A stretch of DNA of 64,000 nt from Amylolactobacillus amylophilus DSM 20533 = JCM 1125 (GTDB taxonomy: Bacteria; Bacillota; Bacilli; Lactobacillales; Lactobacillaceae): NCBI RefSeq assembly GCF_001936335.1, contig NZ_CP018888.1, positions 868,001 through 932,000 on the forward strand, read 5' to 3'. How positions within the stretch are numbered: position 1 is the first letter of the stretch; every line of letters starts with the position of its first letter. The position numbers and the translations under genes were made by a program. Shown piece by piece: positions 25,465-36,297 of the stretch. Under the pieces are notes generated by a model. It made no database searches and was not told the origin of the DNA. It saw only the letters and a program-made list of their open reading frames with translations.

Positions 25465-26172
25465 TTGGCTAAACATTATAGTTTTGAGGAAAAGATTGAG
25501 ATATTGTCCTTCTTAGATAAAGGCTGGGGTATAACTGAGGTTGCCCAATACCATTCTTTATCTACAAGTACCGTCAAACGTTGGAGACATCAGTATCAGC
25601 TTAAAGGTATTGGTGGGCTTAAACAAAGGAAATACACCCACTTTTCTCAAGAATTTAAACAGAAAGTCGTCCTTGAATATCTCAGTACGGATACTTCTCT
25701 ACCGTTTCTACGTGACAAGTACAATATATCAAATGAATCTGTCATCTATCAGTGGGTAAAACTGTATACTAGTGGTAATAAATTAGAGGCCACTGGGAGA
25801 TCTGAGATGAATAAAGGAAGATCAACCACTCTCAAAGAGCGGATAGAAATCACAAATTGGGTTATTGCACATGATTACGATTATAGTGGTGCCATGCGTA
25901 AGTTCACCGTTTCATATGGTCAGGTATACAGTTGGACTAAGAAGTTGAAGAAATACGGTCCCGATGGACTCATTGATCGCCGCGGTAAGGGAAAATCTGA
26001 AAATGATTTACTCACTACGGCCGAAAAGCAGGCACTGGAAGTTAAGCGACTAAAGGAGCAGGTAACTTACTTGTCCACAGAAAATAATCTTTTAAAAAAA
26101 TTACAGGAGATAGAAAGAAGGGATTCCAAGAGAACAAATATCGTGCAATTAAAGAATTATCACAGAAAGTAG
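25465..26172 (+). CDS. IS3-family transposase OrfA
   Basis: The 235-residue DNA-binding subunit has helix-turn-helix motifs near residues 20-40 (ITEVAQYHSLSTSTVKRW) and 130-150 (GAMRKFTVSYGQVYSWTKK), and a C-terminal leucine-zipper-like helix (KRLKEQVTYLSTENNLLKKL). A TTG start follows AGGAG. The heptamer A-AAA-AAA at 26094-26100, in the orfA frame, is a suitable slippery site for -1 frameshifting into orfB. Confidence 0.9.
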   Translation: MAKHYSFEEKIEILSFLDKGWGITEVAQYHSLSTSTVKRWRHQYQLKGIGGLKQRKYTHFSQEFKQKVVLEYLSTDTSLPFLRDKYNISNESVIYQWVKLYTSGNKLEATGRSEMNKGRSTTLKERIEITNWVIAHDYDYSGAMRKFTVSYGQVYSWTKKLKKYGPDGLIDRRGKGKSENDLLTTAEKQALEVKRLKEQVTYLSTENNLLKKLQEIERRDSKRTNIVQLKNYHRK

Positions 26173-27047
26173 ATGAAAGAAGTGGAAAAGGCTTCAGTGT
26201 AGCTCTTAGTTGCCAAATTATGCAAGTTGCACGTTCATCTTACTATGCCTGGTTAAACCATGTTCCATCAAAAAGGAATATCGATGATCAAGGCATCCTA
26301 GATTACGTAATTCAATTAGAAGAAACACACAACTATATCTTTGGGGTAAAGCGCCTAGTGATGCATGTAAATGACGATACACAATATCATGTATCCAATA
26401 GTAAAATGCGACGAATCATGAGAGAAAATAATATAGTAGCTTCAATTAAGACCAAACGTAAACCAAGAAAAAAACGTAAAGAAGAAATTATCAGTAAAAA
26501 TTTACTACTGAACGAAGACTATACGCACAACTTTAAGCCCGGGTACGCTAATAAATATTGGGTTACAGACTGTACCGAGTTACTCTATGGCATAAATAAT
26601 CAGTGTAAACTTCGGCTCAGTGCGATAAAGGATCTGTATGACCATTCGATAATTGCGTAGATGGTAGATGATACAGAAACCGCAAAATTGGTAACAGAGA
26701 CATTTAAGTTAGCGATTGAGAATGAATATGGTGCAGTACCAGAAATACTGCACAGCGATCGTGGTAGCGGCTATGTGTCAGGGCTGTTTAACACTACCTT
26801 ATCAGCTGAAGGAGTCTTGCATAGTATGTCGCGACCGGGAGAACCAGGTGATAATAGTTCAATTGAGAGCTTCTGGAGCCACATGAAAGAAGAGTACTTT
26901 AGGTTCTACACTTCAAATACAAAGCAAGAATTGATAGACAACATAGCGGAATTTATGAGCTGGTATAACAATGAACGCCGACAAAGCACACTAAAAGGCA
27001 TGACTCCGAAAGAATTTCGAAATCATGCCTCAAAAAATATTGCCTGA
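26103..27047 (+). pseudogene. IS3-family transposase OrfB, interrupted by an amber codon
   Basis: The frame is -1 to orfA and open from the slippery site, as expected for an OrfAB fusion. The DDE residues are all present: YWVTDCTEL, ILHSDRGSGY and SSIESFWSHMKEE. A TAG at 26658-26660 (between SIIA and MVDD) cuts the protein between the first and second Asp; a Trp codon TGG is the likely ancestor. Without suppression the transposase is not made in full. Confidence 0.85.
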
Positions 27048-27081
27048 TTTTAATTATTTATCTGTCCACTTGACACGGAGT

Positions 27082-27267
27082 AGCTCCAACATAGCTATTT
27101 TCTTCGAGGTAGCAAAAGAAACAAAATAGAAATATTGCTCTACTTGAGGATGTTGTAAGTAAATTAATGCAGAAGATTACGTTACCCAAACAAAATAAAG
27201 ATCATCCGCTGGGTGGTGATTATACCTGTTTCTAGCGAGAATTGGATCGCATTGTGAATTGTTTTGA
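27082..27267 (+). other. Short degenerate stretch between IS3 and rpe, possible gene remnant
   Basis: No complete gene is visible. A stop-to-stop frame from 27122 to 27235 reads LLEDVVSKLMQKITLPKQ and ends DYTCF, which looks protein-like but is too short to place. It may be the tail of a chromosomal or plasmid gene truncated when the mosaic formed. Confidence 0.3.
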
Positions 27268-27301
27268 AAAAAACTATGTCCTCGTAAAGCGGGACATGGT
27301 T
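27268..27301 (-). terminator. Rho-independent terminator of rpe
   Basis: On the reverse strand ACCATGTCC and GGACATAGT form the stem, followed by TTTTTTTC, eleven bases after the rpe stop. Confidence 0.85.
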
Positions 27302-27311
27302 TTAATTTGTA

Positions 27312-27950
27312 TTATTTTAGCTGCGCAATATTTTCTTTAATTGAGCCAGCGAAGACGTATGAACCGGCGACTAGGACGTTTGCACCAGATTTTTTGCACT
27401 GACTACCCGTCTTATCGTTGATACCACCATCAACCTCGATATCGTAGCCATAATAGTTCTGGGCCTTTAATTCGGTGACTTCCTGGACCTTCTCGAGCAT
27501 ATCGGGAATGAATTTTTGTCCGCCAAAGCCAGGGGTGACGGTCATAATTAAAACCTGATCGGCGAGCGGGAGCAGGTCACGGTAAGCGGCGATCGCTACG
27601 CTTGGGTCAAACGCGATTCCGGCTTTCTTGCCTTGCTCATGGATATGCTCAATTAAGCGATAAGCATGCCGGGTCGTCTCGGGATGGAAGGTGATAATAT
27701 CGGCGCCTGCCTCCATCAATGAGTCGATAATCGCCTCTGGTTGCTCCGCCATCACGTGGCAGTCCAGGGTGAGGTCTGTATGCGGGCGTAAATCTTTGAC
27801 GTACTTTGGTCCGAAGTTGATATTGCTAACGTAATGGCCGTCCATAACGTCAACGTGGAGATAGTTCGCACCAGCAGATTTAATTTCTTGCAGCTGTTTT
27901 TCGAGTTGAAAGGTATCAGAACTTAGTAGGGAAGGTGCAATGATTGTCAT
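27312..27950 (-). CDS. rpe: Ribulose-phosphate 3-epimerase
   Basis: The 212-residue TIM-barrel enzyme interconverts ribulose 5-phosphate and xylulose 5-phosphate. LHVDVMDGHYV holds the first metal ligands and catalytic Asp, CHVMAEQP the next, MTVTPGFGGQ the phosphate loop and EVDGGI the second Asp. It follows xpkA on the same strand and supplies its substrate. The start has AGGAGG upstream. A terminator-like hairpin in the 155-base gap to xpkA may give it a partly separate transcript. Confidence 0.95.
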   Translation of the reverse strand: MTIIAPSLLSSDTFQLEKQLQEIKSAGANYLHVDVMDGHYVSNINFGPKYVKDLRPHTDLTLDCHVMAEQPEAIIDSLMEAGADIITFHPETTRHAYRLIEHIHEQGKKAGIAFDPSVAIAAYRDLLPLADQVLIMTVTPGFGGQKFIPDMLEKVQEVTELKAQNYYGYDIEVDGGINDKTGSQCKKSGANVLVAGSYVFAGSIKENIAQLK

Positions 27951-27965
27951 AATTATTCCTCCTGA

Positions 27966-28012
27966 TGAAAAAAGAGAGCGATTGGCCTGTAGACAAGCTT
28001 GCTCTCTTTTAT
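27966..28012 (-). terminator. Terminator-like hairpin between xpkA and rpe
   Basis: On the reverse strand AAAAGAGAGC and GCTCTCTTTTTT flank a loop of about 21 bases. It ends the xpkA transcript or attenuates read-through into rpe, whose ribosome binding site is a few bases downstream. Confidence 0.7.
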
Positions 28013-28057
28013 TGTAGCTATTTATGGTATAAATGTAATTAACTTTACTAATTTTTT

Positions 28058-28103
28058 TCTCCTAAGTCGCTAGTACTCAGAAGCTAACCGTGGTGCGTCA
28101 CAC
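28058..28103 (-). repeat. Partial copy of the dispersed dyad repeat, 3' of xpkA
   Basis: CTAGTACTCAGAAGCTAACC at 28070-28089 closely matches units of the tandem array at 48310-48775 (there CTAGTACTCGAAAGCTAACC). Only about one half of a unit is present. Relative to xpkA, whose stop is two bases away, its orientation is the same as that of the other two copies relative to their upstream genes. Confidence 0.7.
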
Positions 28104-28104
28104 T

Positions 28105-30471
28105 CTAATCTAATTGTTTCCACTGCCAGCCCTCAACCTCAGGCAGATCAGTACCTTCCTCGTGGATGAAGTCCTTGTGGTGTGCCAACTTGGCATCCAT
28201 TGCAGAGCTGAATTCACCAGCCGCTGCTCCATAAACCATGTCGGCCGCATCTTGTGCTAAGTGGAAACGGTCGAGTTCATTCATGACCCGGATATCGAAC
28301 GGCGTAGTGATATCGCCGTCTTCACGGTAGCCGTGGACGTGTACATTTCTGTTGTGGCGGCTGAAGAAAATATCGCGGATTAAGCCTTCGTAACCGTGGA
28401 ATGCAAAGATGACTGGCTTGTCCTTTGTAAAGTATTCGTCAAATTCCTCGTCACTCAGACCACGTGGATTGAGTGATGGGTGTTGCAACTTCAACAAGTC
28501 GACCACGTTTATGAAGCGAATCTTCAAGTCGGGGAATTGTTCGTGCAGAATACTTATGGCTGCCAAACTCTCAAGGTTAGGCTCGGTCCCGGCTGCTGCG
28601 ATGACGAGGTCTGGTTCCGAATTGCCGTCGGTACTTGCCCAGTCAATAATCTTCAGACCCTTGTCGACCAAGACTTCAGCCTCTTCAACTGAGTAGAATT
28701 GTGGCCGTGGGTGTTTTGAAGTGACAATCAAGTTGACCTTTTGTTCGCTTGCAAATGCCTTATTAGCCACTGCCAAAAGGGTGTTGGTGTCTGCCGGTAG
28801 GTATTCCCTAATGTATTCTGGCTTCTTGTCCGCTAAGTGACCAAGTACGCCCGGATCCTGGTGGGTGTAGCCGTTATGGTCTTGTTGGAATGAAGTTGAT
28901 GTATCCACAATATTGAGTGACGGATACTTCTTGCGCCAGCTTTGTTCGTCTGCTTTCCTAATCCACTTGAAGTGTTGGGTAAGCATTGAGTCAACCACAC
29001 GCAGGAAGGCTTCATAACTTGAGAAGAAGCCATGACGCCCAGTGAGGACGTAGCCCTCGAGCCAACCCTCGGCCTGATGCTCTGACAGTTGCGAATCGAT
29101 TACCCGACCTGCAGGTGCCATAAACTCATCATTGGGTGTTTTAATTTCCTCGAGCCATTGCCGATTTGTTGCATCAAACAAATGATTTAGTCTGTTGGAC
29201 ATCGTCTCATCTGGTCCGAACACCCGGAAGTTATCTGGGTTCAGCTTGATGACATCACGGGCCCATTTACCGAACTCAATCATATCTTGGCCTTCGACTT
29301 TACCAGGCGTGCTGTTGCCGAAAGTATAATCTTTCCAGTCTGGCAACTTTAATGCACGTGGGTTAACGCCACCGTTGACGATGGGGTTCATTGCCATTCT
29401 CTTGGTACCGGTTGGTGCAATAGCCTTAATTTCTGGCTTGACTGTGCCGTTCTCATCGAAGAGTTCTTCTGGGCCGTAAGACTTCAGCCAATCTAGCAGT
29501 GCATCAACGTGTGTCATGTCTGTTTGGTCGACTGGAATTGGTACCTGATGAGCTCTAAATGATTTCTCAATTGGCTTGTTGGCCCATTCGGTTGGTCCAG
29601 TCCAGCCTTTTGGTGCACGGAAAACGATCATTGGCCAAATTGGGCGTGTTGGATCATTCTCTGTTCGTGCATGTTCTTGAATGGCTTTAATCTTCTCAAC
29701 CGCTTCATCCATTGCCTGAGCCATGACGGGATGCAATGCTTGAGGGTCATCTCCAGTAACAAAGATAGGCTCCCAGCCCATTCCTTCGAAGTACTTGCGT
29801 AATTCCTCATCCGTTTTTCTAGACAAAATAGTTGGGTTCGAGATCTTAAATCCGTTAAGATCAAGTATAGGGAGTACGGCACCGTCATTGATTGGGTTGA
29901 TGAAAGTGGTTGACTGCCATGACGTTGCCAGTGGACCTGTTTCGGCCTCACCGTCACCAACGACAACCGCAGCAATTTCGTCTGGGTTATCGAAGATGGC
30001 ACCAACACCATGTGAAAGAGAGTAGCCGAGTTCGCCGCCCTCGTGCATTGAACCTGGCGTCTCTGCAGCAGCATGGGATGCTACACCACCTGGGAATGAG
30101 AATTGTTTGAAGAGTTTCTGCATCCCTGGTGCATCTTCCGTAATATCGGGGTAGATTTCAGTGTACGAACCATCAAGGTAGGAGTTTGAGACCATGACTT
30201 GGCCACCGTGACCCGGACCTTCGATATAGAACATGTTCAAATCGTATTTGTTAATTACGCGGTTTAGGTGGGCATAAATAAAGTTCTGCCCAGCAATAGT
30301 ACCCCAGTGGCCAAGTGGGTGAATTTTCAAATCGCTGGCCTCAACTGGCCGCCGTAATAATGGGTTATCTTTCAGGTAAAGTTGCCCAACAGAAAGGTAG
30401 TTGGCTGCGCGGAAATATTTGTTCAACCGCTCAAAGTATTCCGGTGATGAATAATCAGTTGTTGCTGTCAT
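28105..30471 (-). CDS. xpkA: Xylulose 5-phosphate/fructose 6-phosphate phosphoketolase
   Basis: The 788-residue thiamine diphosphate enzyme is the key step of heterolactic fermentation, splitting xylulose 5-phosphate with phosphate to acetyl phosphate and glyceraldehyde 3-phosphate. Seen motifs are GPGHGG (85-90), [11 protein letters not shown] (141-151), the TPP/Mg motif GDGEAETGP (172-180) and the C-terminal domain [14 protein letters not shown]. Full length and uninterrupted. It lies upstream of rpe on the same strand. Its presence is the main evidence for an obligately or facultatively heterofermentative lactobacillus. Confidence 0.97.
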   Translation of the reverse strand: MTATTDYSSPEYFERLNKYFRAANYLSVGQLYLKDNPLLRRPVEASDLKIHPLGHWGTIAGQNFIYAHLNRVINKYDLNMFYIEGPGHGGQVMVSNSYLDGSYTEIYPDITEDAPGMQKLFKQFSFPGGVASHAAAETPGSMHEGGELGYSLSHGVGAIFDNPDEIAAVVVGDGEAETGPLATSWQSTTFINPINDGAVLPILDLNGFKISNPTILSRKTDEELRKYFEGMGWEPIFVTGDDPQALHPVMAQAMDEAVEKIKAIQEHARTENDPTRPIWPMIVFRAPKGWTGPTEWANKPIEKSFRAHQVPIPVDQTDMTHVDALLDWLKSYGPEELFDENGTVKPEIKAIAPTGTKRMAMNPIVNGGVNPRALKLPDWKDYTFGNSTPGKVEGQDMIEFGKWARDVIKLNPDNFRVFGPDETMSNRLNHLFDATNRQWLEEIKTPNDEFMAPAGRVIDSQLSEHQAEGWLEGYVLTGRHGFFSSYEAFLRVVDSMLTQHFKWIRKADEQSWRKKYPSLNIVDTSTSFQQDHNGYTHQDPGVLGHLADKKPEYIREYLPADTNTLLAVANKAFASEQKVNLIVTSKHPRPQFYSVEEAEVLVDKGLKIIDWASTDGNSEPDLVIAAAGTEPNLESLAAISILHEQFPDLKIRFINVVDLLKLQHPSLNPRGLSDEEFDEYFTKDKPVIFAFHGYEGLIRDIFFSRHNRNVHVHGYREDGDITTPFDIRVMNELDRFHLAQDAADMVYGAAAGEFSSAMDAKLAHHKDFIHEEGTDLPEVEGWQWKQLD

Positions 30472-30682
30472 TAATTGACCTCCACAAAGTTAAATCACTT
30501 TTTATTATGTTTACTATTTCAGTATATTAGGCTTTAAAATAAAATGCAACCATTTTGAAAATTGGTTCGTCCCAATTTAATTTTGGGTGCAAAAAAATAA
30601 TATGATAAAGGATAAACTTTAGTTAGCTATCTTGAAAATATACTTAGAATAAGTAAGCAAATTGGCTTATAAATGTAGATGA

Positions 30683-30970
30683 ATGATTATGACAAAAAGA
30701 ATTGAAAAAATTGCAAAGATTTACAGATGGGTGAATCCAATTTGGGTATTCTTGATGATTATTTTAAGAAATAAAATTTTTACTATTTCTTCCCTGGTAA
30801 TACAATTCTTGCTTTTAGTAGTTCTATTTTTCTTCTATAGAAGATACAAGTCAACTAATCAAGAAGATAATCACTACACCAGGAAACCAGTTGATGGTTT
30901 GGTTTCCGGAATAGTTGTCTTCATAGTACTATTTACTATTGGTGCTATTAGCTTGCTAAGATGGGTCTAA
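30683..30970 (+). CDS. Small hypothetical membrane protein
   Basis: The protein of 93-95 residues has a basic N-terminus and three hydrophobic stretches (about 18-30, 35-52 and 72-92), separated by a charged loop RRYKSTNQEDNHYTRKP. I do not recognise the family. The ribosome binding site is weak (GATGA), and the start could be the ATG at 30683 or 30689. It is monocistronic and ends before a terminator. Confidence 0.5.
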   Translation: MIMTKRIEKIAKIYRWVNPIWVFLMIILRNKIFTISSLVIQFLLLVVLFFFYRRYKSTNQEDNHYTRKPVDGLVSGIVVFIVLFTIGAISLLRWV

Positions 30971-31020
30971 CAAGATAGTTTTGTATATCAAATAAGACCC
31001 TTTAAATATATCTAACTATT

Positions 31021-31054
31021 AAGATCTCTTGGGCTACCATAAGAGGTCTTTTTT
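31021..31054 (+). terminator. Terminator between convergent genes
   Basis: AAGAtCTCTT and AAGAGgTCTT flank a loop of about 11 bases, followed by TTTTTT. It closes the small membrane protein gene. Confidence 0.75.
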
Positions 31055-31066
31055 GATTGCAGGTTA

Positions 31067-31795
31067 TTATTCCTCGGTAGCCACAAACGTATTGTATTTC
31101 ATGTATTTGTAATGGAGCCGCATCTTAGAGTATTCAAACGGTGTACCGTCATCCAGGAAGAAGATACCGGCCATCGTGCCCACTGGTTCGGTAGGTGCAA
31201 GCGCCAATAGCTCCCGATCCTCTGTCGTCGATGGCTCGGCCGCGATGGTGAGGTAGGCTTTTGACACTAACTTATTCTCTGTCGTCTCCATGTAATTAAA
31301 GATGGAGTTTGAGACGACGTTCGGTCCGATATTTGGCGCCAGCTTGATTGGAATATAGCCTGTTTCGATCATGAAGGCCACGTCGTCAAATAGGCGGAGG
31401 CGCTTAATCTCGTAGACAAAGTCGTCCGCATTTAAGAAGAGATTCCGAGCCAGCTCTGGGTCAGGGTGGACCACGTTAAAGCTGAGCAGCTTAATCCGTG
31501 GCACTTTACCGGAAATTTGAAAGCTATCCGTGACACCGAGATTGCGCCCGGTGTTGTAGTGGAAGATAGAATCATTCTTCAAGTAAAGCGGGTTAATGAA
31601 GGTTCCAGATCCCCGCTTTTTGAAGATGGCGCCTTCGTCAGCCAGGATATTCAGCGCCCGCTTAACACTGGAGCGGCTGACCCCATAGGATTCACTCAAT
31701 GCACGTTCCGTTGGCAGCTTTAAGTTCTGATACTGGCCCGCTTTGATATTCTTCTTTAGTTGTTGGAGCAATTGTCGATACACGAGATCTGCCAC
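31067..31795 (-). CDS. GntR-family regulator with UTRA effector domain (HutC type)
   Basis: Residues 5-70 form the GntR winged helix (LKLPTERALSESYGVSRSSVKRALN). Residues 90-240 form a chorismate-lyase-like UTRA domain, whose ligands are usually small sugars, sugar phosphates or amino-acid derivatives. It is divergent from the glycerol operon glpK-glpO-glpF with a 245-base gap that contains a HutC-like dyad, so control of itself and possibly of glycerol genes is likely. That link is positional inference. Confidence 0.85.
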   Translation of the reverse strand: MADLVYRQLLQQLKKNIKAGQYQNLKLPTERALSESYGVSRSSVKRALNILADEGAIFKKRGSGTFINPLYLKNDSIFHYNTGRNLGVTDSFQISGKVPRIKLLSFNVVHPDPELARNLFLNADDFVYEIKRLRLFDDVAFMIETGYIPIKLAPNIGPNVVSNSIFNYMETTENKLVSKAYLTIAAEPSTTEDRELLALAPTEPVGTMAGIFFLDDGTPFEYSKMRLHYKYMKYNTFVATEE

Positions 31796-31861
31796 AGATG
31801 TTGCCTCTTTTCATTAATAAGCACAATATACTGTAATTTGAAATTATTTGCAAAAAATCAA

Positions 31862-31898
31862 TTGGTCTAGATTGGCCCACCTGATTGACCTGTGGTCA
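31862..31898. promoter_or_regulatory. Candidate GntR/HutC operators in the gntR-glpK gap
   Basis: TTGGTCTAGATTGG (31862-31875) matches 9 of 12 positions of the TGGTCTAGACCA dyad recognised by several HutC-type regulators. TGACCTGTGGTCA (31886-31898) is a second dyad with perfect five-base arms. Both lie 67-103 bases upstream of the regulator start. Confidence 0.4.
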
Positions 31899-32000
31899 GA
31901 GTAGCGCCTCGGGTATGAAATTAGCTCAGAACATCACATGCGTTTTGCGGAACAAATCTTTGTCCAAAATGGGTCTGGTATAGTAATATTTCAGTATGGA

Positions 32001-32014
32001 TGAAAACGTTTACC
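32001..32014 (+). promoter_or_regulatory. cre box (CcpA) in the glpK leader
   Basis: TGAAAACGTTTACC matches the cre consensus TGWAARCGYTWNCA at 13 of 14 positions. It lies 27 bases before the glpK start and downstream of the probable -10 near 31978-31990, a roadblock position. This predicts glucose repression of the glycerol operon. Confidence 0.75.
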
Positions 32015-32037
32015 GTGTTGTAACTAAAAAGGAGTAA

Positions 32038-33555
<1,518 letters not shown>

Positions 33556-33612
33556 TTAACAGAAGAAGTGGCAATGAATTTGGATTGAAAGCTTTTAAAC
33601 GGGGTAAAAATC

Positions 33613-35451
33613 ATGAAATTTTCAAGCGAAACACGGACAGCAACAATCGAGAAATTGAAGAAGACAGAGCTAGATTTATTGATTATTGGTGGTGGAATTA
33701 CTGGTGCTGGGGTAGCGATTCAGGCTGCCGCATCTGGCATGAATACCGGATTGGTAGAGATGCAAGACTTTGCCGAGGGCACAAGCTCACGCTCGACCAA
33801 ATTGGTTCACGGTGGAATTCGTTATCTCAAGACGTTTGATGTAGGTGTCGTGAGCGACACCGTCAAGGAGCGGGCAGTTGTGCAGGGCGTTGCGCCCCAC
33901 ATCCCGAAGCCGTTCCCAATGCTCCTGCCCATCTATGATGAACCAGATTCAACCTTTGATATGTTCAGCGTTAAGGTAGCGATGGACTTGTATGATCAAC
34001 TGGCTGGTGTCACGGGAACCCAATATGCTAACTACATCATTGATAAGAAGGAAGTCCTTCAACGTGAGCCGAACTTGAAGACTGAGCACCTAGAGGGTGC
34101 GGGCGTCTACCTGGACTACGTCAATAATGATGCCAGACTTGTAATTGAGAATATCAAAGAGGCTGCGGAGCTTGGTGGACTGATGGTGAGTCACGTTGAA
34201 GCGATTGGCGTGGAACATGCGGGCGGCAAGATTAGTGGCCTAAAGGTACGAGACAACCTGACGAATGAGGAGTTTGTAATTCGTGCAAAGTTCTTCATCA
34301 ATACAACAGGACCTTGGGCTGAAGAGTTCCTCAAGTTAGACGACCGAGATGGTGCCGGCTTGAAGTTGCGTCCAACTAAGGGTGTGCACCTAGTGGTTGA
34401 CGAGGCGAAGCTGAAGGTGCCACAACCGACATACTTCGATACGGGGATGCAAGACGGGCGGATGGTATTCGTTGTTCCGCGAGAAGGTAAGACCTACTTT
34501 GGTACGACAGATACAGACTTTAACGGCGACTTTAAGCATCCAAGAGTAGAACAGGAAGATGTTGATTACTTATTAGGCGTTTTGAATAACCGTTACCCAG
34601 ATGCACATATTAGGCAAGAGGATATTGAGGCCAGCTGGGTTGGCTTGCGGCCGCTGATTGCGTCAAATAGTGGATCCGATTATAACGGTGGCGGGGCCAA
34701 TGTTGGTAAGGTTTCTGATGCCAGTTTCCAGAATCTGGTGAATATTGTCCAAAAGTATGAGGCACAGGAAGCATCGAGAGATGACGTCGAACATGCAATT
34801 AGTAGGCTGAAGACTGCACGGGCAGAAAGAACTGTGACCGCATCGCAGGTATCGCGCGGTTCGGAGCTTAAGGTAGGCGATGACGGATTGATTACCCTTG
34901 CGGGAGGGAAAATAACGGATTACAGGAAGATGGCTGCTGGAGCACTCGCGTTATTGCGGCGGGAATTCAAAGTCCAGTTCAATGAAGATTTCAAGGAAAT
35001 TGACTCAACGAAGCTCCAGGTATCCGGAGGGCATTTCGATCCAAATAATGTTGAGCAGACCCTTGATTTCTACACTAAAATTGGTATGGACAAAGGATTA
35101 AGTGAGCCTGCTGCCCGTGAATTAGCTAATCGTTACGGTTCAAATACTGGACGTGTAATTTCTTACATTAGTGAGCTGGAAGCTGCACCGGGGTTGAGCA
35201 TGGCGGAGACCGCTAGTTTACACTATTCTGTGAATGAGGAGATGACATTGACACCGGTGGACTACTTACTCCGCAGGACGAATCACTTACTATTCCATGC
35301 TGATCAACTGGATGAAATTGTAGAGCCTATCGTAAATGAGATGGCCAGATTATTGGGGTGGTCTGATGCGGAAAAGGCCCAGAGACAAGCTCAAACGGCA
35401 GAGACGATTGCTGAATCAAGACTTGAGCATCTCAACAGATTTGGTGAGTAA
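33613..35451 (+). CDS. glpO: Alpha-glycerophosphate oxidase
   Basis: The 612-residue FAD enzyme oxidises glycerol 3-phosphate to dihydroxyacetone phosphate. The FAD site IGGGITGAGVA is at 25-35, and SSRSTKLVHGGIRYL is the conserved second motif. The extra segment around residues 355-400 (NNGGGANVGKVSDASFQNL onward) is typical of the soluble oxidase GlpO of streptococci and lactobacilli, which uses oxygen and makes hydrogen peroxide, rather than of the quinone-linked GlpD. It lies between glpK and glpF. Confidence 0.93.
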   Translation: MKFSSETRTATIEKLKKTELDLLIIGGGITGAGVAIQAAASGMNTGLVEMQDFAEGTSSRSTKLVHGGIRYLKTFDVGVVSDTVKERAVVQGVAPHIPKPFPMLLPIYDEPDSTFDMFSVKVAMDLYDQLAGVTGTQYANYIIDKKEVLQREPNLKTEHLEGAGVYLDYVNNDARLVIENIKEAAELGGLMVSHVEAIGVEHAGGKISGLKVRDNLTNEEFVIRAKFFINTTGPWAEEFLKLDDRDGAGLKLRPTKGVHLVVDEAKLKVPQPTYFDTGMQDGRMVFVVPREGKTYFGTTDTDFNGDFKHPRVEQEDVDYLLGVLNNRYPDAHIRQEDIEASWVGLRPLIASNSGSDYNGGGANVGKVSDASFQNLVNIVQKYEAQEASRDDVEHAISRLKTARAERTVTASQVSRGSELKVGDDGLITLAGGKITDYRKMAAGALALLRREFKVQFNEDFKEIDSTKLQVSGGHFDPNNVEQTLDFYTKIGMDKGLSEPAARELANRYGSNTGRVISYISELEAAPGLSMAETASLHYSVNEEMTLTPVDYLLRRTNHLLFHADQLDEIVEPIVNEMARLLGWSDAEKAQRQAQTAETIAESRLEHLNRFGE

Positions 35452-35489
35452 CGCATACATGTGTGATTGTTTTAAGAAGGAGAAGAACA

Positions 35490-36206
35490 ATGGGAGATAT
35501 TTTTGTACAGAGCATCGGCGAATTTATTGGGACACTGGTACTCGTTTTGCTCGGTGATGGTGTTGTGGCTGGCGTAAGCTTGAAGAAGTCGAAGAGTGAG
35601 GGTGCAGGTTGGATAGCAATTTCACTTGGCTGGGGATTTGCGGTGATTATGGGGGTGTACGTGTCTGGCTTTCTCGGACCCGCCCACTTGAATCCCGCTG
35701 TCACGATAGGGATGGCTGCCGCCGGTAAATTTGGCTGGAGTGGAGTAATACCATTCATTATTGCCCAAGTTGCTGGTGCATTCCTTGGCGCAGTGTTGGT
35801 CTGGATTCACTACTATCCACATTGGCAGGAGACTAAGGATCAGGCTGCCATTCTCGGTACCTTTGCAACAGGGCCAGCAATTCGTAACTACGCAGCAAAC
35901 TTCGTTAGTGAGGTTATTGGGACGTTCATGTTGGTATTTGCATTGATGGCCTTTACCCGTGGCCGTTTTACCGATGGCTTGAACCCACTTGTCGTTGGTG
36001 CACTAATCACGTCAATTGGTCTGTCACTTGGAGGAACCACTGGTTATGCAATTAATCCGGCGCGTGACTTTGGCCCCAGGTTGGCTCATGCAGTGTTACC
36101 AATCGCTAATAAGGGTGGGTCTGACTGGTCATATAGTTGGGTTCCAATTGTTGGCGATGTAGTGGGCGGTCTGCTTGCTGCAGGTGCATTTTTGCTGTTA
36201 CCTTAA
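35490..36206 (+). CDS. glpF: Glycerol uptake facilitator (aquaglyceroporin)
   Basis: The 238-residue MIP-family channel has six helices and two NPA half-helices: HLNPAVTIG (about 61-69) and AINPARDFGPR (about 186-196). The Asp after the second NPAR is the mark of glycerol-permeable channels. The ATG at 35490 is chosen because AAGGAG lies eight bases before it. It completes the glycerol import and oxidation operon. Confidence 0.95.
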   Translation: MGDIFVQSIGEFIGTLVLVLLGDGVVAGVSLKKSKSEGAGWIAISLGWGFAVIMGVYVSGFLGPAHLNPAVTIGMAAAGKFGWSGVIPFIIAQVAGAFLGAVLVWIHYYPHWQETKDQAAILGTFATGPAIRNYAANFVSEVIGTFMLVFALMAFTRGRFTDGLNPLVVGALITSIGLSLGGTTGYAINPARDFGPRLAHAVLPIANKGGSDWSYSWVPIVGDVVGGLLAAGAFLLLP

Positions 36207-36230
36207 TTAAACTTAATTCCTAAATTAAGC

Positions 36231-36270
36231 AAGAAGTTGTATTCGTTAAGCTGGATATGGCTTCTTTCTT
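36231..36270 (+). terminator. Possible terminator of the glycerol operon
   Basis: AAGAAG and CTTCTT flank a long loop, followed by TCTTATTT. An A/T-rich dyad CTTAATTcctAAATTAAG at 36212-36229 precedes it. Neither is a strong terminator. Confidence 0.4.
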
Positions 36271-36297
36271 ATTTAAAGACCTTTATTTAGGGACATA

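Larger units (their letters stand above)
25401..27081 (+). mobile_element. IS3-family insertion sequence (IS150-like)
   Basis: The ends can be aligned as imperfect inverted repeats with identical spacing: ACTCC-N8-TGGACA-N3-AAATAATTAAAAT at the left (25401) and its complement at the right, ending at 27081. The element encodes orfA and orfB in the -1 frame relation. It is about 1.68 kb, somewhat long for IS3 because orfA carries two helix-turn-helix units. No target duplication is visible outside the chosen ends. Confidence 0.85.
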
